Below are positions 23,161 to 35,162 of a stretch of DNA of 64,000 nt, in pieces (position 1 is the stretch's first letter; each line of letters begins with the position of its first letter). The translations under genes were made by a program, and so were the position numbers. This DNA is from Magnolia sinica. Taxonomy: Eukaryota > Streptophyta > Magnoliopsida > Magnoliales > Magnoliaceae. Under the pieces are notes generated by a model, which worked only from the letters and a program-made list of their open reading frames with translations, was not told the DNA's origin and did not search any database. The stretch lies in assembly GCF_029962835.1 (NCBI RefSeq), contig NC_080574.1, positions 41,098,501 through 41,162,500 on the forward strand, read 5' to 3'.

Positions 23161-23300
23161 ATATTTTCACTTCTAAGTCTCTATTTAAGAGAGTCGTCTT
23201 ATCATTCATATGATATACCATTAGTTTATATATGTAAGTTATTGATATCAAGACTCTAATAGTTGTAATACTAGTTACAAGAGATTAAGTATCTAAACAA
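22047..23300 (-). pseudogene. pol: Copia pol remnant: reverse transcriptase and RNase H
   Basis: The minus-strand translation shows the RT active-site phrase YIDDMLII near 22900-22930, followed by KLVNATKKFLSFKFDMKNFK, VTRKDGSLILS and INGLIYLINYTRPNI. The RNase H end at 22047-22170 reads YNEKKRHIKLKHNVVRHVLC, GIISTEFVKLQKNLVDPL. These are in the order and spacing of copia Pol. Several frameshifts and stops are present, and AT content is high. The C-terminus is displaced to 15780-15920 by copy A. Confidence 0.82.
23127..23155 (+). repeat. (AC)n microsatellite inside copia pol
   Basis: About 14 CA repeats interrupt the RT reading frame, a local expansion within the dead element. Confidence 0.9.
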
Positions 23301-24980
23301 TCTATTCTTTAAAAAAAAATTAAAAATTATTAAAGACTTCTTTTACTAACTTAGCTTTAAACTTATCAATAGTTTCATCTGATTTTAGATTATTTCTAAA
23401 TACCCATTTACGGCCTTTGGTTTGTTTCCAAGTGGTAAGTTTATAAGTTTTCAAGTGTTATTGGATATAATAGATTATAACTCATCATTTTTTACTTTAT
23501 CCCGAAAGATTGCATCTTGAGAGTTAATCGCTTTTGTATAGATTGTAGGATCATTTTCTACTAAGAAGGTGTAAAAACCATATCTTGTGTTTATTTCTCT
23601 TCTAACTCTAGTGTTTTTTGTTATTTCTATCTCTTTTACTACCTGCTTGTCAACACTTTTACTAGTAGACACGATATTTGATCTATTAACTTCCTCTATT
23701 TTTATAAACTTGGATTTCATAGAGAATATGTTCTCAAATCACTCCACATCCCTATCCTTTATAATTGTATTAGAATTTATAATATTATCCTTAGTCTTTA
23801 GAATTAGAAACCTGTAGGCTCCACTATTTTATGCGTACCTTATAAAAACACATTTAGTCATTTTAGGATCTAGTTTTCTTTTCTTAGTCTTATATAATCT
23901 TATTTTGGCAAGACATCTCTACATTTTAAGATATTTAAAACTAGGAACATAGTACTTATAAATTTGGTATGATGTTTGTTCAAAATACTTAGAAGGAATC
24001 TTATTTAATTAATATATAACAAGATGACGGAATTACTTTTTCCAAAATATTTAAGGATAAGTTTGAACTGTTTAACATAGCATTCATTATTGCCTTAAGA
24101 GTTTTATTATAACGCTCTACTATGATGTTTTTTTCTGGTGTTTAGGGAGTTGTAGTTTCGTGAACTATCACACTTTTTTCACGCAATTATCTAAATTGAA
24201 AAAATTCATATTCTTTTTATCGATCTGTTCTGAGTCTTTTAATTTTTATATTTAAATGATTTTCAACTTCAGTTTTATATTTAGAGAAAGTTTCATCTTT
24301 GTTCTTTAACAGATAGACTCTAGTAAACTTAGATTAGTCATCTACAAAAGTTATGTAATGTATTTTTCTACCTCTAGACATGTGATTTGTAAAATTACCT
24401 AAGTCATTGTGTATCAACTTTAATAAAACAGATGATCGTTCTATTCGTTTAAAGGGTTTTCAAATAAATTTTTATTCTACTCACATTTTACATTTATCAA
24501 ATTTTTTATTTGATACATTAGGTAATAAATCTAAAATTTTCATTTTTTTCAAAGATGTTACATTCTCATGACCTAATATATTATGTCATATATAAAAAGG
24601 TTCAATGATATAAAAAATAAATGTCTTCTTATTATTATTATTGAATTCATTGACAATGAATAAACCATCACTACAGTATCCCTTACCCACAAAAGTTTCA
24701 TTCTCAGTCATTACAAGCTTATCTGAATAAAATACTTACGAGCTTGTTTAAATAAAATACCAACTTGATGCTAACCTTATTGAGGAGAGAACCAGAGACC
24801 AAGTTTCTTTTAATGTCAGGCACATGTAGGACATCATTTAACATTAGAGTCTTCCTAGAAATAAGTTTCAAAAGTACTTTCCTTTTTTCCTACAACTAGA
24901 GAAGTTCTATCACTACCTATGAACACTTGTTCGTCATTTTCTTATACTTACTAGGAGGTAAATATGCTACGATTTTTTTA
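23301..24980 (-). pseudogene. pol: Copia pol remnant: integrase and linker
   Basis: Minus-strand reading gives LIHNDLGNFTNHMSRGRKIH, YITFVDD, a stop, SKFTRVYLLKNKDETFSKYK, then LRTDR and NIIVERYNKTLKAIMNAML. This matches the copia integrase core with all three acidic positions (HND, RTD, VER) still recognisable. An open linker at 23475-23720 (SKFIKIEEVNRSNIVSTSK) leads towards RT. Multiple stops are present, and no intact protease was recognised around 24700-24980. Confidence 0.8.
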
Positions 24981-25930
24981 CACGTACCGAGTTGTACCAG
25001 TATCTAGCACTACTCCAAGTTATTTACAAGAAATACTTTTTATACCATAGCTACTACCATGACACATTCATTATTTATTTCTGCAACATTAGCTTGAGGC
25101 TTATCTTTGTTTATCTTAAGCTTGCATGTTTTAATGTGATGCCCAGGTTTTCTACAATTATAACAGTTTTATTTTTTCTTAAATTGTTTGTTTGCATTAT
25201 TCGTTTTGAACTTGCATTCATTGGCAAAATGTCCAGGTTTACCACAGTTAATTATTATATTTTCCATTGTTCTTCTTATTATTTTCTTGACTTGATTTCA
25301 TAAGATTTACCTATGAATCTATCTCATTTGTATTTTCTTTTTGGTCCATACTTCTATTAGTTTCCACTATCCGTATGCATATAATTGCAGTTTCTATAGA
25401 GACACAATTTTTTTAATGTTTTATTTTATTCTTATATTCTTTTAAGGAGGACGGTAGCTTTTCTGTTAGCGCTCCTAATATAAACACTTCATCCAATTTA
25501 ATTTCTTCTGATGATAGTTCGTGAAATAGATATTGAAAATCGTGAATCTGATTTGTGACAGGTTTATCATCTGTCATTTTATAGTGAAGAAAATTAGTGA
25601 TTGTATGTTTCTTAGTGCCTGTATATTTCAGAACGTACTTTTTTTTTTATACAGTCCATATTTTCTTATTGGACTTATAAGAAACATATACATTATATAA
25701 CTCGTTGGAAGAAAAGTTCAGAATATAATTTTTACAATTATTTTCATCTACTACTTCAGTTTGATATGCTGGATTTGTAATAAATGATTCATACAATATG
25801 TATAAAACTTTAAAGGTGGTCAGTGCAAACATAAGCTTTTGTTTTCACCATTTAAAGTGTTGTTTAGAAAATGTTTGATTTTGGCTAACTCAGTGGAAGT
25901 ATCAATTGTTATGATAGCTATAGTGTATTT
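24981..25930 (-). pseudogene. gag: Copia gag remnant with two zinc knuckles
   Basis: The best open stretch is 25647-25832 (MFALTTFKVLYILYESFITN). It is preceded by HFKW-stop-KQKL, which fits the conserved FKRW motif of copia Gag with a TGG-to-TGA change. Downstream come ELSSEEIKLDEVFILGALTE and two CCHC knuckles, CYNCRKPGHHIKTC near 25120-25165 and NCGKPGHFANEC near 25205-25245. The start codon is uncertain. Confidence 0.75.
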
Positions 25931-26729
25931 AATTCAACAAATTTGATTTCAAGATTGTTCAAATATTTGGTTGAATCAAATAGATTATTTAAAATTGAAA
26001 ATAAAAGAAGAAAATAAAAGAAATGAGATAGAAGACTTATAGAGTTAAGTCGAGGTATGACGTGAGTCACTCGGCTTGAAATCGAATTTACTCCCCTTTA
26101 ACAGCGTCCTAAGTGGAACATGTTTCCAGAGCAATCGATCTCTAGGATGTAATGACTATGACCTAATCCCAACGGTGCACTCACTAATCGCGGGCTCAAA
26201 CCACTTGCAGTTTAACCCAAACGTGCTACGTTAACTCAGCGACGAACTCAACAGCCAAAAACTCGTAAAACATAAAAGGAATAAAGATTTTTTTACAAGA
26301 GTAGTTTTTTCTTTTTCTTTTTTGGAAAACAAAATAGAAGTCATTATATTGACTCTAAAGTGGTGCATTAAGCACATTTTTGAAAGGGTTTGGTCCGTTG
26401 GATTTAAACTCAATAGGTGCGACCAACCAACTAGCCATATCTCTCTATTTCAAAACAAAAAGGCACAAGTGTGAGTACACTCTCGCATAAAATAAAGTCT
26501 CAGGATTACCCATACACACCCGCACAAGTACACCCACACTCACCGCCATAGCCTATCCTGTTCCATGCTGTCCCATCGTGCATACGCACATAAACATGGA
26601 CGAGGACTCAACTCAGGCTTGGCGTACGCATATGGGTGTTGTCAATGGCATATATTATAGTTATTTGTATAGCCCCTCTCTAGGATCAAATTTACATACT
26701 CCCTGAATGGGGCTCAAGTCCTAAGGAAA
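25931..26729. other. Copia leader and flank, no gene seen
   Basis: About 800 bp between gag and the upstream LTR-like segment. I did not find a convincing tRNA-Met primer-binding site. Confidence 0.4.
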
Positions 26730-27450
26730 AAAAGCCTATCTTATATACAATAAAACTTTCTTTGACAAATTTGATGTGGGACGAAACCTACTACTCAAAA
26801 GCAATAAAAATTTTAAATTTAGAGGAAAATTGAAATATTTGAAAATTTCTCTTATATATATGGGAAAAGGTACCATGCGCTCGACCTCACGAGTCCGTCC
26901 CATGAGGTCGAGCTGTGTGGGCCCCACCGTGATGCGTTTCGAACATCTAACCCATCAGTCAGATGCACCATTCCATCATGGGCCTAGGTCTCAAAAATCA
27001 AGTCAATCCGTGACTTGTGTGGGCCACACCACATACAGAAGTGGGGAGGGGCCGTGCACCATTAAAACATTCATAATCAGTTTTTTGGGCCCACAGAGAT
27101 GTGGTTTGCAAATCCAGCCCATCCGTTATGTGTGTCCCACTTGCATGAGGGTTCAGACCAAGTTTCAGCAGAATTAAAAACTCAGGTGGGCCCCACCAAG
27201 TGCTTTTATATGTTTTAACGGTGTTTCACATGATTTTAGATGGTATGGCCCACCTAAGTTCCGTATACGGCTGATTTTTGGGATATCCCATAATTTAGAG
27301 GGTACCCATCAAATGCATGGTGTTGATGGTCGACACGCATCACGATGGGGCCCACATAGCTCGACCTCACGGGAGCTAGTCGTGAGGTCGAGCGCATAGT
27401 ACCTTTTCCCTATATATATATATATATATATATTGAAACAAAATACAAAA
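26730..27450 (-). repeat. Copia LTR-like segment, upstream copy, interrupted by a MITE
   Basis: 26730-26861 and 27411-27450 together match 15140-15303. The MITE at 26862-27410 lies between the halves. Similarity covers only about 160 bp and fades beyond, so these may be the two LTRs of one old element or related LTRs of different elements. Confidence 0.55.
26862..27410. mobile_element. Mutator-type MITE (549 bp) with about 75-bp TIRs
   Basis: It begins GGGAAAAGGTACCATGCG and ends with the reverse complement of GGGAAAAGGTACTATGCG. The inverted match runs for about 75 bp through the CTCGACCTCACGA and GGTCGAGCT blocks to GTGGGCCCCA. TATATATAT lies outside both ends, giving the 9-bp duplication usual for Mutator-like elements, although in TA-rich sequence. 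There is no transposase. The related segment at 15140-15303 supplies an empty site. Confidence 0.85.
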
Positions 27451-30400
27451 CATACATATCATGTTGAATATGTATCGCCGATTTTAGTCCTCCAAAATGT
27501 TTACTTCTCTTTGCATGTGTGGCCCATTTAATAAACGGTGAATAAGGAAAATTTAAGGGGGAAATAGTGATTTTATTAATTTTTAGGCTAGGTTGGGCTC
27601 AGGCCAAGGTGCCAAGCACAATTTTTTTTGGGTTTCGCTTGAGCCTACTATGCTAGGCTCATGTTGGGTTCAAGCTAGGTTTGGGCCTTGGGTCTTAAGT
27701 GTTGGGCCGAGATCAGGCCTAGCCCGACCTGGCCCAAACCCGGCCCATTGTCTACCGTACTACCCAATGATATTGTCTTCATGTCCCTCTTTGTGTCTCT
27801 TGGTCTGATTTTCATACCAAGTGATTGTCATGGGGCGGCCCACCATTTCTCCATATAGGATCTTCTACATGCGATATGTTGGCCGAAGAAAAAAAAAAGT
27901 TGTATGGAAACTTCTGATACACCCGCTAATTATGTTGTACCTAATCATTTCTCAGCTAGGAATATTTGCATGAGTATTGTGATTAGAGACTTAATTTATT
28001 AGCGTTTGCCATTTATATGATACACGCAATTCATTATTTATTGTTGAAGGTGAAGCTATTGAAATATGAGATTTTTTTTTTTTTTTTTTTTATATTTATT
28101 TATATAGGAAGGCTGTTGTCCAGTTGCTTTCTAGTGATTAATTTATGTTACCTGCTAATCTATTCTGAAGCTAGCACCTGGCCCAGCAAACATAGCTCTC
28201 TTTATATATTCTTAACCCTCTATTATTTGCTGGTCAGAAATCAAAGGAATATGTGATTGGGTCACTTCTGGTAAATGAGCCGTTCATAGTGGGTCCCATA
28301 GCATGGACGGATTGGATCATTGAACCATTGGCCCCATTTATAATACTTTCTATGCGTACTAGCATGAATAATTCTTTGCATGTGTGACCCACCTGATCAT
28401 TTGACCGACAGGGTTTTAGGACCAGGTTGTCCACACGATGTAAGTTGGGACCATAGTTCAGAAACTGAACTGAATGTCTGGCTAGGTTGGGTCAACTCGG
28501 AGACTTGATTGAGTCTTTACTTGACTCAACTCGGTATTTTAATAATTAGACATGAAGTTACATGTTCTGTTGACAATACTGCAAGTATGTTTTGGCCCAA
28601 AATATTTCCTCATTTGGTTACTTTCATTACCCGGGAGCCGTGTGGGTGGAACTTTCATAAAATCCACTCCGTCCATCAGGTGTACACTGCCTCATTTTCA
28701 CCGTGAAACCTAAAAAAGAACATGATAATCCAACACTGAGTTGGGTCACACCATTGGAAATAGTTGGAGAGATGCCCACCAATAGTTTTGTGTAGGGCTG
28801 TGTTCATATGTCATCTAATCCATTCATCTGATGTGCCTAATCAGGATGAAATAACTATTCATTCAACTGATATGCTATACCACTCAAATTTAGGGAGTTT
28901 AGTTATAATTTTATGGAGTGGCCCAACTGACCGATGAATCAACCTCATTTTTGGGATCAAGGCCAAAAGAAGGGCAGTGTATTTGATGGATGGGGTAGAT
29001 TTCATGTACGCACATAGAGTCATCATCATGACATCAACCACACAGTATTTGTTGCATGGCTTTGTAGTAATATTACCGTCGCTCGGAAGGCTAATCGCAT
29101 TAAATGAACTATTTTTATGGGTAAATTTTAAACCCTTGAAGCTTTTTACCACTGAAACCTGAGCTATTCAGCTGATAGTAGCTACATTTTTTTACTTTCC
29201 AAAATATTCCTACATTTAATAGAAATGTATTCCCATGTCCATTGAATATCAAAGGTCGCCAAACTAATTGCAAACGCAAAAAATGTCAAAAACTACAAGC
29301 ACTATTTTCTTCTCTTTTGAAACCATGAGGCGGCACCCTCTCCACACACTCTCTGCTACTCAAAACCGTTCTTCCGATTTGCATGTACCTCTGCATATGC
29401 ACGTGCATCTCATCACATGCTCTGCTTTTTTTTTTTACACGTGCACACACCTCCACACACCCACGCCGTAGTGGGATTTCACCACCTATGGATACTCGAA
29501 CGCTTGACCGGGTGTTGAACTCCAGGGAGTCTACCACCTATGGATACTCGAACATCTCATCAGATGCTTGGCTTGACACTGAGGCGATGCGCTAGCTTCT
29601 GTCCCAGTGATTTCTCACACTGTGTCATCACAACAGACAACAGATCATGGGTTTTTTTTCATCAACATATCATATGCAGTTTATCTAAACAAGTTCTGGA
29701 GGGGAGACATCGCAGAAGTACTATAAAAATAGAGAGCACCTAGATAGTGGGTCCTACAATACATGTATGAGGCTGAAAATAACCCTGTTGAAATTTAAAG
29801 GGGAGAGGGAAAAAGGACCGCAACAGGCTTTTTGGGCCATAGTTTCCCATCAAGTGGTTAAGATTAGTCTGACTGGCCGATATTTTGGGACATATTCGGC
29901 ATCTAGACCATTCGTTCCCAAAACAGCCCACTTATTTGACCCAGCTATTCTGATGCAACCCACTCCCTATTTTACAAAGAGAAACAGTTGATAATCTGGC
30001 AGTGTGTGAAGGATGATATGCAGGCAATTAGGTATTACTGAGAAGAGTCTCAAGACCAGCTGTTTGGACCACAAGTTATGGTCCACCCAGTGTATAACTC
30101 CCAACCTATTAAGTGAATGTAGCATCCGACTCATCCACATGATTGGCCCACCATGAGAATGACATTCTGTAAAAATTAGCCCCATCCATTCATCAGGTGG
30201 GCCGCACCATATGAAACAATATCTAACCATTGATAAACAGAAAAACACGTCTTCTCCATTCAGTGAGTGGATTTAGCCTTTTTTTAATTTTTACAGGGAT
30301 ATTCTCATGATGCGGCCAAGTATAGGATGGATTTAATGTTGTATCCACATGACAGGGTAGAAGTTAATCGCAGGGTGGACTATAACTTATGGTCCAACGG

Positions 30401-31138
30401 GTTGGACCAGACCCTTCTCAACTAAGAAATTGCACACGTGGTGTACAATTAATTCAAATTAACAGTCCAAATTATGGAAACTAGTTCAGATGTATCATGG
30501 ACAAAATGTTACTATTATCTAGTTACCTAACTACAAGGTTGCTGGATATTTATTGGATGGTTAAAAATGAATGGTATCCCATAGTCTTTTTCCAAACAAC
30601 CAAGTGTCGGGAATCAGAGGCTACTTTGGTTCAATTAAACAAATTTTTAGACTGTAACTTAACAATAGTAGGTTCCACAATTTAGTTAGCTTAAATTGAA
30701 TTGTCACTGTCATACCATGTTTCTGGCTATTATGATAAAACTAATAGGAGGGTGATGCATAATATTGCATGAGCAATAGGAAGTGGATAGAAAGGTTTTC
30801 AAAGGTTTGGAGTGTTTTTTTTTGCACATTATAGCTAGCGTAAAGCTAGCTCTACACATCATTGGATGTGTATGGTCGACGAAGTGGTGGGGTCAACATA
30901 TAAGAAATGTGGTTGAGCTGTGTAAGATATAAAAATCGACCGAAGACAATAAAACCATAGCCGATAGAAGTGAAGTAAGCGACCATGAAGTATTTAAAAG
31001 TGGTACAAACAAATGGACATGTCAAAGAAAGGCAGAATTGAAAAACTACCTGAAAGTAGTTCAGAGGTCATATTAAAGAGAAAAACATTTAGAAGAATTA
31101 ATATTATAAGCAATCAGACAACCAATGAAAGTAATACA
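27451..31138. other. Intergenic DNA, no gene seen
   Basis: ORFs are all short and lack recognisable domains. A T run lies at about 28072-28091. Scattered GTGGGCCCACC and TGGTCCACC phrases resemble fragments of the MITE families. The part after about 30860 has base usage like the LTR that follows and may belong to it. Confidence 0.5.
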
Positions 31139-31866
31139 GCTGTTGTGTGGCCGATAACCAATTAGGAGCCAAAGCAGGGCTTGGTTGAAAGAAGTGGAAC
31201 CATTGTAAAAAGAAACGTACTAAAAGAAGGATCTAGAGAATAAAAAAATTTAGAGAGTCTTTTAAACTTTTGTAATCATTGCAGTAATGGAAAAAGAATC
31301 TGAAAGAATAAGCTACAACAAAAATCTATAAATAGCAGAGGAATGTAATAGAATAGGAGCATCTTAAAAAGGCAAACCAACCAACAACAATCAATCAAAT
31401 CTATTAATTTATCTTTTTTAATCTCAACTTATCTTACGAGTAGGGAATTCTTAGCCATAATCTTTAGTTGTAATTCAAGTATACGTTAATACGTTGGATT
31501 GTTCTTTATCCAATATCAAGAAGTTCTGTCAAGAGTCGTGTTATTGCAGTTGTTCATAATGACAATTATGAGTTTTTCACTTTGTTTGATTTGCCTTGGT
31601 ATTCTGAAAGTCATTTCTTATGGAAGGCACAAAGTAACACATCTTCGGAGGAAGAACCTCACCCTCTGTTTATCACCTGATCATTATCAATTTCTGTAAG
31701 TGGCTAAGTAAGTGATCGATCTTCTCAAAATATTGTCATATACATTCATATTGGATGTATCTGCTTATTTTGGCACTTGGGGTCAAAGTTAATCGTTTTT
31801 TGTCGAGTCGTTATATCGAATCTAGCACGTCTGTACAAAAAAAAAAAAAAAACCGAGTGTCAAACA
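31139..31866 (+). repeat. 5' LTR of Tat-like element 2 (left boundary uncertain)
   Basis: A candidate start, TGTTGTGTGGCCG, resembles the TGTTGTGG start of the Tat element 1 LTR. The end GTCAAACA lies just before a primer-site-like sequence and gag. A TATA box is inside. The true left edge could be as far out as about 30860. Confidence 0.5.
31327..31335 (+). promoter_or_regulatory. TATA box TATAAATAG in the LTR
   Basis: TATAAATAG matches the plant TATA consensus and is followed by a GCAGAGGAATGTAA context. It lies about 540 bp upstream of the LTR end, a normal place for a retrotransposon promoter. Confidence 0.55.
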
Positions 31867-31872
31867 TTTTTT

Positions 31873-31890
31873 TAGCACGCCCGGTGGGAC
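31873..31890 (+). other. Primer-binding-site-like sequence
   Basis: TAGCACGCCCGGTGGGAC follows the LTR end after a short T run. Gypsy elements of plants often have TGGCACGCCCGGTGGGAC here, so this would be one G-to-A change away. Confidence 0.5.
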
Positions 31891-31988
31891 TACAAATTAC
31901 TTAATTAACACAAGTATATTTTTCAGTGCAGTAATCTTTTGAAATCATGAGCTAAAGGGGTGGTCGAAATACTTTAATAGTCATTGTT

Positions 31989-33280
31989 ATGGCTAACGAG
32001 CTTCCTACTAACGAGGAGTTGCAAGTCGAACAAGTGCCTGAGCAAGGAAATCCACCACCTAATTCGGTGCATGTTCCTCTAAATCCAGATAGACCATTGA
32101 CATCTAGGGTTGAACCTCTTGAGATTATGTCAGCCGTGATGGTTGATATGCAAAGGGGGATTTAACACATTGTAGAACTATCGCGAGTTCAAGAAGATCA
32201 CTCACGATTTCAGACTGAGGCTTTCAATAGGTGGATGGTTGGACACATCAAGAGCATGAATTGGTTGGTGGCTTTGTTCGCTGATAGAGTACTGTTGTGC
32301 CTCAGCAACAGGCCAATGTAAGTTCGGTTGAAAATCGGGTACCTATACCACCAGTCTAGTCGGTGCCACAAATACTTCTATTACAGTGAAACACACCACA
32401 TGTTCCTATCCTTGGTCCAATTCAAGATGTATGAAATTCATTGATACCATAGATTTCATACATCTTGAACGTGTTCCTATCCGGGACATGTGAAATTCAT
32501 TACCATCGATAGATATCAGACGTCTTGAGTTTGAAAATAGGAACATAATTCATGAAGCCAAGAATCAAGTGATGGTACGGGGAAACCCTTGCCTAGAAAT
32601 CAATTGTATAATGTAGAATGATATCAGGATGGCCCTAAATCACCTCTAGTTGTTGCACAATAATATTGGGAGCATAAAAAAATTGTTCAACCGATTCAGA
32701 AAGGATCAAGCCTAGTTCTTGGCCAAACTACTATTCCAATTTATCGTAAGCCTTATCCGGACTAGATCAATCGACAATATCCATTGCCGATGAACTATCG
32801 ACCTGACTTTACATTATTTACAGGTGATATGGGTCAATCGACCATAGAACATATGTCGATTTACCATATAATGTGGACAAATGGTTAATAATGAGTATTA
32901 TAAATTATATTTATTTAGTCATTTACTCACTTAGATAGCCTTTACTTGGTATTCAAATTTTCTAGCAAATTCTATATAAAATTGGTAAGAAATGGAAGAA
33001 AATTTTCATGCTCAGTTCTTTTATAAGGAAAAAGAAATTTTTATGCTGATCATCTTGCTCATTTTTGGCAATTACCAGGGAATTTAGTTGAGAATTATAT
33101 TACTCCGTTAAAAGAGAAAAAAGCTGATGCAAGGCAATTACGACTGAGGCAGAATTTGTCTAGTTTGCTCAAGATGGATTGGAATTCAAGTTTTGAAAGA
33201 AGTTTATCGGAACATAATTCAAAGAACTTTACCATTTGACCATGAAGGTATCTCGATATGAGGCCTTTCTTTAAGAGTCA
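31989..33280 (+). pseudogene. gag: Tat-like element 2 gag, N-terminal part
   Basis: It starts MANELPTNEELQVEQVPEQG and continues through EPLEIMSAVMVDMQRGI to a stop near 32163. The Retrotrans_gag region is readable in pieces: NRQYPLPMNYRPDFTLFTGD and STIEHMSIYHI near 32770-32870, then EAEFV, FAQDGLEFKF and FKELYHLTMKVSRYEAFL near 33145-33270. In-frame stops and shifts are frequent. It is cut at 33281 by the LINE; the next codons continue beyond 53175. Confidence 0.75.
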
Positions 33281-33294
33281 ATGAGGCAAAAGAA
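33281..33294. repeat. LINE target-site duplication, left copy
   Basis: ATGAGGCAAAAGAA occurs here and at 53161-53174, immediately after an A-rich tail. The 14-bp length is typical of L1-type insertion. Confidence 0.93.
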
Positions 33295-35162
33295 GGCTTA
33301 TGATTGAGTTGATTGGAATTTTTTGAAGGGTGTGTTGAAGTGTTTCGGTTTTAGCGATGCTTGCATCGCTTTGTTAGAATCATGTTGGAATAACAATTGG
33401 TTTTCTGTTCTTATTAATGGGGAGGCATTGGGCTACTTCAACTCCTTAAGAGGGCTTAGACAAGGTGATCCGATCTCCCTAGGGTTGTTTGTTATTGCGG
33501 CTGAAGTTCTAAGTCAAGGCTTTAAGGCACTAGTGCAGTCAGGTGCTTGCTATTCATTCAATCTTTGCAGTGGCTGTCCAACTATTTCCCTTTTTGTGGA
33601 TGACACGCTCTTGTTTCTCAACGGGAGTCACTCTTCCCTTCAGGCAGTAAAGAATTTCCTGCAATTCTTCTAAGATTCATCTATCCAAAAAATCAACAAC
33701 AGGAAAAGTTCCTTCCTATGTTCTGATAAGCTCTCTGCTAGTAGAATTAGAAGCATCGAGTGCTTCTTAGGGATCACCAAGTCCACGTTGTGTAGCTGCT
33801 ATCTGGGCATGCCAATTATAAGAGGAAGAGCTAAGGCTTCTGATTTTCAATTTCTTCTCGACAAGGTCCTCAATTGCATCAGCGGGTGGAAGACTCGGCA
33901 CCTATCTCAGGGTGGACGAGCCACCCTAATCAGACACGTTCTGGGTAGTTTTCCTATCCATGTGCTGGCAGCTTCACAGGTTCCGCTGCAACTCATTTGG
34001 GCCCTCGAGATGAAATTTGATGATTTCTTCTGGGGTTGGGCTGAGGGCAATAAAAAGCTTCATTGGATTAGCTGGAAAAAAATCTCTATGCCACTGCAAG
34101 GAGGGTTATGAATCGGATCCCTTAGTGAGGTGATGGAGGCATTCAGAATGAAGCTTGACTAGGCTATTAATTTTGGTAACAGTGATTCTCCGTGGGTCTC
34201 TCATGATGGCGAGATATGGCAGAGATATCTCTTTTGGCAATGGTGTCAGTGCGGCAGCTGCCCCTTCCCTGCTGTGGAAGAAAGTCAAGGCCACATTCCA
34301 TCTCCTCGACGAGAAGACCCAATGGTTAGTGGGGCATGAGGACTACAGCCTTTAGGAATCCAACTGGACTGGCCTTGGGGCCCTATCTAGACTCGTTGTC
34401 TAGCCTATTCCAATCTCTCGTCTAAATTTGAAAGTGAGAGACTTTATCAGTGCCTTCGGCCCTCTTCCCCTGTCCTCTGTTTTTGCATTTCTCCCTTAGC
34501 AAGTGGTGAACGTTATCTTCCAGGGTGGTTTTGCAACCTCCAAAGATTTGGACAGTTGCTTCTGGCCTCTGGACCCATCTGGAAGCTTCTCTGTTAAATC
34601 TACCTGAAGCTTGTATAGATTGGTTGGGCCTCAACGGTTCTGGACGAGCAGAGTGTGGCATACCAAGGTGCCTCCTAAGATCATTATATTCGTTTGGAGA
34701 TTACTCCAAGCCACCATTCCTCTAGATGTAAGAATCCAGGATAAAGGTATTCCATTAGCCTCAAAATGCGTGTGTTATGAGGGATCCCTAGATCGCTGCC
34801 CGGAAGTCGAATCTCTGGCCCATCTGTTCATTCACAGTGCTTTTGCAGAACATGTTTGGGTTCACTTTGGCAGAATATTCGGTATCCTCTCCCTCCAAGC
34901 TCTTTCGATTGAAGCCAAAATGAATCAAAGGTGGCTCTTTTCTCCTTCAGGCGGATGCCTCTCTTCCCTCCGGAACCTCGTCCCGAGCTTAGTGCTTTGG
35001 GAGATCTGGAAAGCAAGAAACGAGGCTAGATTCGATGGAAAAAGTATGTGTCCTGTAGTAGTTATCGCTCATGTGGGCTGGTGGCTTCAACAATTAGGAA
35101 AGAAACTGAAAATACCCACGGCTACTAAGCCGTTTGCGGTTCAGATTTTAAGTAATCTTAGG
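33295..35162 (+). pseudogene. L1-like LINE, reverse transcriptase and zf-RVT part
   Basis: The copy is 5' truncated and begins inside the RT at KAYD-stop-VDWNFL. RT motifs follow: NGEALGYFNSLRGLRQGDPI, then LFVDDTLLFLNGSHSS with the catalytic DD intact, YLGMPIIRGRAKASDFQFL, and GWKTRHLSQGGRATLI. A zf-RVT domain lies at about 34650-34860 (PKIIIFVWRLL, CVCYEG, SLAHLFIHSAFAEHVW). Stops occur at 33304, 33671, 34109 and 34353. The ORF running past 35162 is a read-through into element D. The RNase H domain is at 45882-46406. Confidence 0.9.
35158..35162. repeat. Target-site duplication TTAGG, left copy
   Basis: TTAGG is repeated at 45877-45881, flanking element D with its nested copy B. Confidence 0.9.
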
